64,000 bases of DNA from Tetrapyrgos nigripes (Eukaryota > Basidiomycota > Agaricomycetes > Agaricales > Campanellaceae), in contig JAACJM010000131.1 of the NCBI GenBank assembly GCA_013368315.1, positions 62,001 to 126,000 of the forward strand, written 5' to 3'. Shown piece by piece: positions 46,901-56,727 of the stretch. The position numbers and the translations under genes are program-made. Each line of letters begins with the position of its first letter. Position 1 is the stretch's first letter. The notes beneath the pieces were generated by a model. That model searched no databases. It was not told where the DNA came from and saw nothing but the letters and a program-made list of their open reading frames with translations.

Positions 46901-48361
46901 AGCAGTTGCCTGCCTTTCCTGCTCAGAAAGTCGATACATCCATGCAAAAGGTGGTGATTTCCTGTCCTCTAACTCAATATCAATGTCGTACGGGCGATGT
47001 TCTGGTAGACGATCGAAGTCGGAGATTTTGAACACGGAATCTAACCATTTGCAATAGTGCAGAGGGACGTATTGCGAAAGATCTTCATCAGGATCTGAGA
47101 GTGGATTATGAGAAACCACATGGGTAGGTGCAGGTGGGGGATTGATGGAGGACAGGGTGGATGATGTACTGTCCAGGGAATCATGATTACGAATAGGTGC
47201 AGTTTGGGGAATAGTGAAGGCCAGGGGGGATGACGTACTGGCCATGGAATGTGGAGGAATTGGTGCAGTAAAAGAATTAAGAAAATAAGAAGAAGTATGG
47301 TCGAAAAATCGTAAATAAGTAATCTGACAACCTTTAGATTGTTGAAAGAAACGACAAGAGTTTAAAATCTTCACGTCAGGTTTATCAGGAACAAGAGATT
47401 CAGGCGAAACAGAAGAAACGAAACGAGAAGAGCATGAATTTCCATAGCCGTTGTGATGTACAAATGCGGCAAGGAAAGAACGAGGTTTGATACTCGTATG
47501 AAATTGAGATTCAACATCATCAGTTGAACTCGGAGACACAGACAAATCAGAAGGAACAGTAGAAGAAAGAAAAGAATAAGAATCATGAGAAGAAAGTGTA
47601 CGAGAAGAAAGTAAGGGGGTCGCGAGTAGACCAAGGCCTAGTCTGACATGTGCAGTATTGAGCGACTGATTTGGCGTAAGACCAAAGCCTTTAGCATAAA
47701 CTGTTGAAGAAGGAAACCCACAACATCTAAGAGATAAAGAATCAGTGTGCCAATCAATAGAAGGATTATGAGCACGAAGCCAGTCTAATCCAAGGATAAC
47801 TGGGTAAGAAACAGAAACCACGGAAAGACGAAGAGTCTCCTGATGAGATCCTACTTGGATCTGGGTAAATACATCTTGGGTGATGAGTCCAGATGCGATT
47901 GGTCGGTCATCAACTGCCAGAACAGGTATGGGGATGTCCTTTAGACACCGAGAAAGTGAATGACGAGATGCAAAAGAATCAGAGATGCACAAAGTTGTAG
48001 CACCACTATCAATTAAAGCATGAGTACGAATCGAAGGACGATTAATAAAAGAAAGAGTAACTGAAATAACAAAATGAGCAGAGGGTATAACATAAGATGA
48101 AAAAATATAAGTAGGAGAATGAATAGAAATAGGACACCATGAGCCATCTGTGGTCCTTTTGAACCTGGGTTCCAGCCTTGGATTGGCGTGAGAAGGGTGT
48201 ACTCCTTCACCAACTGGAAACCCTGGAGTACAGGATGACGAGTGACCGTTAAGCTTTTCCCTGTGTGGGAGAAGCCTGACCAGCTTTACATTGAGCCATG
48301 CGTTTGATAGCTTGCTCAGACCGATTAGGACATTTGTCAGCCTGTTTACCACAACGCCCAC
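43922..48361 (-). CDS. pol: Ty3/gypsy pol polyprotein
   Basis: Open frame of about 1479 codons, without its own obvious ATG at the start, presumably translated by frameshift or reinitiation after gag. Order: aspartic protease ([13 protein letters not shown]), reverse transcriptase ([35 protein letters not shown], catalytic [10 protein letters not shown]), RNase H ([32 protein letters not shown]), integrase zinc finger ([15 protein letters not shown].. CDTCSRIKT), core with [17 protein letters not shown] and a Glu near [10 protein letters not shown], then a chromodomain-like end ([30 protein letters not shown]). The usual GQTERVNQ reads GLMEWTNQ here, a mutated stretch beside the catalytic Glu. 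No internal stop. Pol lies in the +1 frame relative to gag. Confidence 0.9.
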   Translation of the reverse strand: [1479 protein letters not shown]

Positions 48362-49496
48362 AATACAAACATAACCCTTGATCCTTCCTATGTTGCCTTT
48401 CCTCAGGCGTAAGCTTCCCTCATACAGTTCCGGTCTTCACAGCATCAATTTGCATAGGTTCGCTGGGGGGAAGAGTGTTGGAAGTGGATGGAGTGGGAGT
48501 TGTGGCGCTGGGTTTAGTAGAAGAAGATTTGGAACTCGTACTGTTAGAAGGCTTTTTAATACCTTCTTCACGACGCTCCTGCTCCCTTTCGTGAACCTGA
48601 TTGTCACAGGTGATCACCCATTGAGAGTAATCCAGAAAAGTCTTCAGACAATCGGTGCGAGGGGTATTGGCGATGAGATCCTTTGTGGCAGATTTGAGAC
48701 TGTTGTAGAAATTGTCGATCTTTGTCTCCTCAGTCCAGTTGACGTGGACGAGAAGTTCCAGGTAGCGAGAGGTGTAAGACGTGGCTGTTCCAGTTTGAAC
48801 CAACTTTTCGAGTTTGTTGTTAGCCAAATAGGCCAAGTTGGATTCGCCGAAATGAGCCCGAAAACTCGCAACAAAATTAGTAAATGAATCCAATAAATCA
48901 GGTTGAGAAGATCGAATCACACGATACCACTGTTTCGGAGCCTCCGCAAACAGTGTAGCCATATAAATGCACTCCTGCCTATCCGTCGCCAAAGTCCTAC
49001 CCAATAATTCCACCGCATCCTGAACCGAATCTATAAACACTTCTATGTCTGTGGCTTTGCCCTTGAACAGAGTGGGAGGCGTGAACGATGGTGGTTTAGG
49101 AGTGGAAGATGGAGATGGAGAGGAGGGTTGAACGGGATCTTTGCCTCTCGATGACGAGGCAGTCGGTTGAGAAGTAGGGGATGGCTGTGGTGGCTGACCT
49201 GTCCCTTGCGCTAAAATTTGAGCGATAGAATCAGAGATGCTGGCAAGGGTGGCTGTGGTATTGGTTTGGAATTGTTTGATTTGAGTGAGGGAAGTGACAG
49301 TCGTAGTCTGGAACTGCTGGAGACCCTTAACGATGCCAACCATCTCAGAAAGTTGAACATATTCGGCGTGAGAGATGGTGGCGGGAGAGTTAGGGTCAAC
49401 CGGCTGGAAATGTGTTTTGGCACCAGTGTTGGGATCAACGTGTGGAGGTTGCTGATCATAGAATGACCAATTTTCGGTGGTGCCTTGTCCAGACAT
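48249..49496 (-). pseudogene. gag: gag of the Ty3/gypsy element, in-frame TGA
   Basis: ATG 49496 starts MSGQGTTENWSFYDQQPP. The body has a disordered Ser/Thr/Pro linker, the retrotransposon gag helical domain (VFIDSVQDAVELLG, MATLFAEAPKQWYRVIR, FTNFVASFRAHFGE, YTSRYLELL) and then a TGA at 48420-48422. In the same frame translation would resume with GKLTPEERQHRKDQGL and a zinc-knuckle-like CLYCGRCGKQADKCP, ending at TAA 48249-48251. The zinc knuckle also has Lys where His is expected. TGA is probably a mutated CGA (Arg), fitting the CpG decay seen in the LTRs. Confidence 0.75.
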
Positions 49497-49582
49497 GACA
49501 GGGAAGAGGGAATGGAATAAAAAGAATAAAGTATGGCAGTGCAAAGTACGGTGAGCCGAGAACGATAAAAGTCGAATCAAAC

Positions 49583-49796
49583 TGTGAGGGTTAAGGCCTC
49601 AAGCTGATGACTGAATGAGAAGAAGATAAGAGAGTTGATTTGACTACCGATTACAATACAAAGAAGCAACTTATATACTATATCTAGAAAGATCGAATAT
49701 AAGGAAACTTGTAAGAGCTGGAAGTAACGAACAATGCAAGTTAGAGTATGACAAGATAAATGAGATAAATGCCTAAATAAAGAGGAGATCGTTACA
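49583..49796 (-). repeat. 5' LTR, 214 bp
   Basis: Outer end GATCGTTACA is followed by the TTTAT target duplication. The inner end is TGTGAGGG at 49583. On the coding strand it starts TGTAACGATC and ends CCCTCACA. Confidence 0.85.
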
Positions 49797-49801
49797 TTTA
49801 T

Positions 49802-50259
49802 ATTCTATAATCAGTGTGTTTTTAGGGCGTTCAGGTGCTGACAATGGCCAAGAGACCAATGAGACTGATGATATGATGGCAGTTTGCATCTCCCCTAGGC
49901 AGACTCTTGGCTTAGTACCCTTGCTTATTAAGACAGGAATTCAAGGAATCTTACTCGCACTGTAGTCTCGTTAACCAGACTGACGACGTTGTATATGTAG
50001 TCTGGAACTAATGAACAGGCTGATCTGTGCTAGCATGCTATTATGTAAGTAAGGGATATTCCCACATTTGGTTCCCTTAACTTTTCACCTGTACAGAGGA
50101 ACAGTTCATATATTCTTGAAGAAGTCATTAGTAACACTATCCATTAATCTGTCTACCAAAAATCCTGGTTGAAAACAAAGCAGAACTCACATAAAGACCT
50201 TGCAAAGACCTGAAGTTCATTTCTGCGAGTACACAGCCACTTCTGCGTGCTTTGGGCCG
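49802..50259. other. Intergenic, no supported gene
   Basis: AT-rich spacer between the LTR element and the hAT-type element. It contains the ~45-bp match to 23296-23345. Confidence 0.5.
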
Positions 50260-50784
50260 CAAATTTCCAAGGGGGTCCGGGCCAGAGAATCCCGTACCGG
50301 GGCTAGGTAGGTAGGTTCCCTGGTGAAGCCCTTAAATTTTTTCTTTTTTACTGACTAAATGGAGCTGGCAAGCATGCTGGTGGGTGTCAATCTGGTGAGC
50401 TGTGAAGTTAAACACATAAATATATGCTCACCAGATGTTTTATGACAATTTTTTTTATAGACCACTAGTGCCAATTGCGTCTTCACCTCTGTGCTTCCTC
50501 TGCTCAAGAACGGGCACAGAATGTCTCCTGATTCCAAAATACATCAGTAATCAACTAGGCACAACCCAAAATCCAGCATTGTAGACAGTCAAGCCCTCTT
50601 CCACAAACACAAAGCAAGTTCTCAAACATTCCAGTGCAATCTTGTCTCCTCTTGCTCTGGTGTCATACGACTTGCATGGTACTCATTGCTGATCGCTCTT
50701 TCAAAAGTAGAAAGTACTCGAAGTATCCAACCATGTATGCTGATACATTCTGACACAAGCTCTCGTCACAATCTCAGACTCTCC

Positions 50785-50818
50785 GAATGTTCCAGCAATC
50801 TTTCTGCAGGTATATAAG
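50785..50818 (+). promoter_or_regulatory. Heat-shock element and TATA box of the HSP20 gene
   Basis: GAATGTTCCAGCA at 50785-50797 fits alternating GAA/TTC units of a heat-shock factor site. TATATAAG at 50811-50818 is a good TATA box about 107-114 bp before the ATG. Together they suggest that the cargo gene kept its own heat-inducible promoter. Confidence 0.6.
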
Positions 50819-50924
50819 CTGTGCCCTTTGTCTAGCAATAAATCATCATCGACAACTCACTTCTTCACTACATCTCGCTACAAGTTTACAACTCTCCAAA
50901 CTTTGCTCTTGATTGACTTCTACT

Positions 50925-51537
50925 ATGTCTGTTTATCACTACAAACCCTTCCACAACTTTGACCACTTCTTTGACGAATTCCTCAATGCACCTCGCTCTG
51001 GTAACAACCAGCAGAGGATTCAACAAGGCAGCCAGGGTGAGGGTGGTAATGCCATCACTCAGGCTCTCAAGCCAAGGTAAGCTATTGTGCTTCTCCCATT
51101 CACATACAGCTTTTGCTCACTCTATGTCTTGCCTTATAGAATGGACCTCCACAAAGACTCTGAAAAAAACATCATCACTGCCACCTTCGAGCTCCCTGGC
51201 ATGAAGAAGGAGGACGTCAACATTGATGTTCACAACAGCTGCTTTACTATCTCTGGTGAGACCAAGGTGTCTGAGGAGCACCAGGACTCCAACAGGTGGG
51301 CTGTGAGGGAGAGGAGGTTTGGCAAGTTCTCAAGGACTTTGAGATTGCCTCAGGGCATCAAGGTGAGTAATAGATGCTAGTCTAATCCATCTTTTTTTTC
51401 TTCTGTTAGATCAGTGTACTGACGTGACTTTTCCACAGGACGACGAGATCAAAGCCATGATGGACCATGGGGTTTTGACTGTAACCTTCCCCAAGGCTGC
51501 GCCTGAGGCTGCTCCCAAGAAGATCTCGATTTCTTGA
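50925..51537 (+). CDS. Small heat-shock protein, HSP20/alpha-crystallin
   Basis: ATP-independent holdase chaperone that binds unfolding proteins in the cytosol. Three exons (50925-51076, 51140-51362, 51439-51537) give 157 aa with normal GT-AG introns. The N-terminus MSVYHYKPFHNFDHFFDEFL is typical of fungal HSP20. The alpha-crystallin domain runs from RMDLHKDSEKNIITATFELP through KEDVNIDVHNSCFTISGE, RRFGKFSRTLRLPQGI and the signature MMDHGVLTVTFPK. The C-terminal KKISIS carries an I-x-I motif used in oligomer assembly. No stop, frameshift or missing motif, so it looks functional. The whole gene lies inside the hAT-type element at 50268-52369, flanked by the MITE-derived ends. Confidence 0.93.
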
Positions 51538-52672
51538 ATGATGGATGAAAAATGATTTGAAGTAAAATGTAAAAATGGACAGTACATACATGGGCATCTT
51601 GATATCTGTATCATTAGTACTCACAACATTGAAAAGGGTTTCTGATCATTTTGACTTGGCATTACTTTTTAAGTTGTACAATCAGAAGGCCAAGGAGCTC
51701 ACTACCACTCAACTCGGGGGCGTATGGGCCCTACGAAGCTTGTTATTGTCGAGTTTTTTCACAAGTTGCTCTGTAATTAGTATGTGTCAGTTCAGAAAGG
51801 TAACAACAAAGAGATTAGACTAGAACAAACCTGTCCTATAGGAACAGACATCATTTGAAGCACTTTGCAGTTGACGTAGATAGACATGGGGAATTGTAGG
51901 GGCATAACTGACCCTAATTTGTGGTTTTGTTCATATGTATAATTCTCTAACATCCAGAAGGATTTGTCTTTAGATGATCGACCACCGGCAGCAACAGTGG
52001 TTCGGACTGTAGATATACCACCATTTTGTTTTACGGCTTACAACTTTCTGTCAATGGTCGTAAAGCGTTAGAATTAGAGGGAAGGTTAATATTTTGTACG
52101 AAGCTTTTAGCGCGAATGCTCTGTATCAGGCCTGGCGTCCCCACCGGTGGCGCGCTAGCTATATTACGCAGTATCTCTCTGAGCGCGAGCCGGGTAAGAT
52201 TCCAACTGTCCGGCAAAGCACGAGACTTGAGGTCATGTGCACATACTATATTTGGCATGTAAACTCATGTGAACTTACCTTATATAGAAGGTAAGGTAGG
52301 TTCCTTGACCAAGGCACTAATTTTTTTTCCAACCCCCAGTCGTTAACTTTTTTTTTTCGGACCCCCTTGCAAATTTCTCTGCTGGACAATAGCACCTTCC
52401 ACTGCAAATATCATTGTAAAAATTTTTGCGTACATTTTTGTTTAGTATCTAAGTACATACAAGAAAGAACGAAACAATTTGGTGCAGAAACACCTGTGCC
52501 TTTGCCGACACTACTTACGTAATAACGCGCTGACACGGTTCGTCCATTGAGATTGCCACAAGACTACTCGCACTGTGCTCCTTCCCACTGAAATCACTCC
52601 TACTCTCCCTGCACCTGGACCCAGCCTCCTATTGTGTCTGCTTATAACGACTCATGATCCGTTATTGCAGGA

Positions 52673-55600
52673 ACAAAACACTATCCCGCCACCTGTTCGA
52701 CACTCTCACGTGATCAAAAAGTCACGCAAGTCCATGGGGTGAGTCAGCATGCGCGCACATCGATTTTCTTAAGTCCAGCGTCGCGTCCCCTCCAGGCCTT
52801 CCTCATGGCTGAACGGTCTATCTCTAGTACTTGAAACTTTGCATACATATCTATATAGACATTTTTAGAATATATAGCAAAAAAAAATTGAAGTAAAATG
52901 GTAATATCTAAGAAAATCCTTACAGTACGCTTTTCTGGTGTTTGTTTACCTGTGCACTTTGTGACAAACAATGCCAGCAAAGTGCTGTCACTGCTTCTGT
53001 GCTTCTTTTCATTCATTTCGTTGCCGCCCCCTGTCATACAATCCGTCCCGCCGTTTCCCATGGCATCTAGCCAGCCACAAGAGCAAACCAGAATGTGTAC
53101 TGGCTGTGCACAAGCAAGGCCTCTGAGTGCTTTTGCTAAGCCAGGCACTAATGGAGGATTCTTCAGCACTTGCAGCACTAAATGTTGCAAACAAACCTAA
53201 AAAAAAAGCCCAAATTGGGTGAAAATGGTAAGCTTGACATCTCTGCTTTGTACTATACTGATCTACCACTATTATAAGGTACAAATATATCAGCTCATGA
53301 TCCCACACCTTCCAATGATGAGGAAGAGTTGGACACATTATTGCGTGGTCTGCCAACTGTACCCCTCGCAGACTTTGTTTGCACCATCGAGAATTTACAG
53401 TGTATTCATTCCTTTGATGCTCAGGTTGACCTCTCTGGTGTACAACTCAAGGACAACACTTTGGCAACAAAAGCTGAACACATTGTGTCTGAAGTCTGGA
53501 ATGCCACAGGTCTTCATTTTACATCAGTTTTTTCTTTTCCTTTTTGTTGATTATATACTTACTCATTTCAGATATCACAAGCGTGTCGATCACCGGAATA
53601 CACCTTCAGCTCGTTTTCAGTACAGCTGCTCTCAGAATACCAAACGCCAGCGTAAGCCTGTCGCCTCTCAACGGGACAAGGGGCAGATGCATACCTTCAA
53701 GTGTGATGGTTGGCTGGCCATCAAGGTCTTTGAGGATGACCCTTGTGCATGGATTCATCTAAAGCATAAGGAGGATCATATTCTCTACGATGGTTCAGAT
53801 GTACCTCCAGAGATTCGGACTTATGTCAAGACAAACTTTCGTATGTCTACGAGTGCAGTGAGTACCTTTTAATTTCACTTAGTTATATCGAAGTGATGAT
53901 AGTTGTTAGTTATGGACAGAAATTCTGAGGCTGCATCCCAAACCCTCATTCAAACGTCATCAAATTGCTTCAATAGCCCAGGACGCACGGAGAAAGCAGT
54001 GGTGCAGGGATCCAGATCAGCTGAAGTCAGCCAAAATCATTCTTGATGAGTGTAAGATCGGCAGTAATTCAAGCTCAAAGTCTCTCTGGTCTATTCTCCC
54101 AATCAATTTACCCAGTGTCAATGGTTATAGTGGGATTGCGTTTTCACTTCCTGATGTCCTGCAGAGGTTTGGGGGTCCAATACGTGAGATATCACTTGAT
54201 TCTGCTTGTAAGTCATATGTTTGGTCTGTTGTCCAGTATTGTTCTGATTGGAAAACATTTCTTGCTACAAGGGAATACCAATGGGTCTCGATTTGAGCTC
54301 TATGCACTCCTAGGAGAGGTATATGGATCTGGATGTCCACTTGGCTTTCTTCTCTTGCAGTCTCCTCAGTCTGGTGAGGCTGGTGTGAAAGAGAAGTATA
54401 TCTATTCTTTTCTTGAACATTTCAAGTTGAGGTATGAGTTTGAAGCTTTCTTTATTTCCCTTCTATATTTAAGCCTTCACTCAGATATGACTTGTGCCCT
54501 GCATTCACACTCTCTGACAAGGATTTGTCTGAGATAAATGCTTTCCTCAAATCATTTCCAGATGCAAAGCATCAGCTTTGCCTTTGGCATTGTTTGCGGG
54601 CAGTCAAGCAAAGGCTTAGCATTCTTCATAGGCCTCCCAAGGTCTACAACGTCACAGAGGCAAGGAACGAGTTTGGAGATGCTATTAACAGAGACTTTGT
54701 TCCTGTTGGACAGGTGACTGAAGCAGATCGAGTGGTATGTATTTGTTGCTTCTTAAGATTTTCATATGCTAATGCATTGATTGATTAGGATTTTCCAGTG
54801 ATCCAGGAGACCATTCCAAGACTTGTCATTCGCCTAGGAGGTACTTTGCAGAACACTGCACCTCCTAAACCACGTCTATTCATTCGTATCAATGGTCGCA
54901 CTCAGCCTGTTCACGAGAGTCCTGCACCGGAACCATCTGGTGATATTCTTGCTGACCTGGATGAAATTGATGCCGAACAGGACGACGAGGGCACATATAC
55001 TCATGATCCTGAGTTCTCTGAGTTTTTCAACGACAACGACACAGACAGTGAATTGGGCCCAGATTGGATGTTTGGTGATGATGAAAAGCCATCGAGTGAT
55101 CCAAAGTATGTGTTCTGTCCAGCCCCCCATCGTAAACAGCTCCTCCATCTCTTCACTCGTCACTTTTGTCAACATCCCCTCCTTCCTGAGCGGCTCGAAA
55201 CACAACCCCAGGATTCCAACCAGATTCGCCGCAATGCAGTGATGGAGATGTACACCTTTTGCTTCCAACGTGGGTTATGAGAGGTGTGGGGTTATATGTG
55301 GACATCATGGTATTCACCAAAGATGTGGAAACTGTGGGCTCGGTCGACTCAGCCAAATCTTCTTTCTCGTCTCTGAACCACTATGAATGTGGAAAACTTT
55401 TGGAAACAGCTCAAGCACAAGAATCTTCATCACATCCTTCATCCTCGACTCGACCAGCTTGTGTGGATTCTAATTCACGAAGTGGTTCCAACTTATATTG
55501 TCCGTATCGAAGAGCTCAGATCAACATCTCGTCTTGGTACTTCAAAGGCCTTGTCACCATTTCAGAAATCCTTCAAGTCTGATTGGAAGACCTTGGCAAG

Positions 55601-56700
55601 GAGGGTCATCCCCTCTTCCAAGTATACTGTGCAGCTCAATACTTGGACTTGCAATTGTGGACAACAAAAATATAACTCACATTGCTTGTGCAAGCACTTG
55701 GTACAGGCAGTTCATGAACCCAATTTGCATTTCTTCCAACAGGTATGTCTTTTTCAAGTCAAATATAGGTTTCTAGTACTAATATTTCCATAGGTGATTC
55801 GGCGCCGTGTATATCCATTCTATAAACATCCCCAGCTCGTTCTCAAGGGAGAGCCACATGGGAACTTCTCAAAAGCCGAGGATGGATCATTCACTGATGG
55901 TGACGATCAGGACTGGCTTGGTGACTCTTCACAGCTGACAGATGGTGCATGGAGAGGGTTATTTTCATCTTCACAGAAACGTCGTCGGAGTTCAGCATTC
56001 AGTGAATCAGCCACTCGATCGCCATCTCCCTCTTTACTACCAACCGATTCTGAATTTGACTCCAGCACGCAAAATAGCCGGCCAATTTCATCACTTGACT
56101 ATGGTAGTGAAGATGAACAGGAGGTATGTAAGTGAATGTAGATTGATAATTTTTCTGATCCAGGTTTACAGCTTGATCAATTGGTTGAGAAAGCCCAAGT
56201 GAAGGTCCAACAACTTCGCCGTGCAGCTGACTTAATTGAAGCACAGCTTCCATACAGAAACTTCACTTGGCTCAAAGGGTTGCACGATAGGAAATTGGGT
56301 CGTGATATTGGTCATTTTGTGGAAGATATTGCAAGTTTTGAGGATTCCCGAGGAGCCCGGCCTACAACTTGGGCAAGCTCATCTAGTAAAACGGCGAAAC
56401 GACAGGAGAGGAACACCCTGGGCTACCAGGTACAAAAAGATTAAAGAATTTCATTAAATTTTACCGTTGTATTTCAATTTTTTTTGCTATATATACAAAA
56501 ACTATTTATATAAATATGTATGCAAAGTTTCGGGTCTTACGGATAACTCGTTCTGCTGTGAGGAAGGTCTGGAGGCGGCGCGACGCTGAACTTAAAGAAA
56601 AATCGGACGCGCGCGCATGCTGACTCATCCGTGGACCATGGACTTGCGTGACTTTTTGATCACGTGAGAGTGTCGAACAGGTGGCGGGATAGCGTTTTGT
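52673..56700 (+). mobile_element. Mutator-like element (MULE), 4.03 kb, TSD ATTGCAGGA
   Basis: Terminal inverted repeats 52673-52737 and 56636-56700 are 65 bp with one mismatch (ACAAAACACTATCCCGCC against ACAAAACGCTATCCCGCC) and extend imperfectly to about 90 bp. The 9-bp ATTGCAGGA flanks both ends (52664-52672 and 56701-56709). Long TIRs, a 9-bp duplication and a SWIM-finger transposase identify the Mutator superfamily. TIR divergence is very low, so the insertion is young. Confidence 0.93.
53060..56444 (+). CDS. MULE transposase with SWIM zinc finger
   Basis: Transposase of the element at 52673-56700, in about nine exons. ATG 53060 starts MASSQPQEQTRMCTGCAQAR, a possible Cys-type finger. 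Coding continues with LDTLLRGLPTVPLADFVCTI, KRQRKPVASQRDKGQMHTFK, CAWIHLKHKEDHILY, KILRLHPKPSF, and the DDE catalytic core: ISLDS..NTNGSRFELYALLGE, FTLSDKDLSEINAF and HQLCLWHCLRAVKQRL (CxxH motif). The SWIM finger is WTCNCGQQKYNSHCLCKHLV (CxC...CxH). The C-terminus is charged and ends GYQVQKD at 56444. Exon 1 shifts frame near an A-run at about 53160-53200, so the start may be broken or spliced in a way I cannot see. The rest is open, suggesting recent activity. Confidence 0.8.
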
Positions 56701-56727
56701 ATTGCAGGATTTACAAATTTCCGATAC

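Larger units (their letters stand above)
43647..49796 (-). mobile_element. Ty3/gypsy LTR retrotransposon, TSD TTTAT
   Basis: Complete element on the - strand. LTRs begin at 43647 (TGTGAGGG, left) and end at 49796 (GTTACA, right). The 5-bp TTTAT lies directly outside both ends (43642-43646 and 49797-49801). The coding region is gag then pol with protease, RT, RNase H and integrase in the Ty3/gypsy order. A chromodomain-like C-terminus suggests a chromovirus. I cannot identify a convincing primer-binding site or polypurine tract. Two near-identical LTRs indicate a recent insertion. Confidence 0.9.
50268..52369. mobile_element. hAT-type element, 2.1 kb, carrying an HSP20 gene; TSD CAAATTTC
   Basis: Termini CAAGGGGGTCCG (left) and its exact inverse CGGACCCCCTTG (right), flanked on both sides by the 8-bp CAAATTTC (50260-50267 and 52370-52377). 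The left ~180 bp match 4223-4395 and the right ~205 bp match 4396-4602 of the small MITE. The central ~1.72 kb (about 50451-52166) is absent from the MITE and contains an intact small heat-shock gene with its own promoter. There is no transposase, so mobility would depend on a hAT transposase elsewhere. Either the element captured the gene before moving here, or the gene inserted into a MITE already resident. Confidence 0.85.

Noticed and set aside
49560..49582. tRNA primer-binding site next to the 5' LTR
   Set aside because: The bases just inside the LTR on the coding strand (GTTTGATTCGACTTTTATCG) match no tRNA 3' end that I can name with confidence; self-priming is possible but not demonstrable here.
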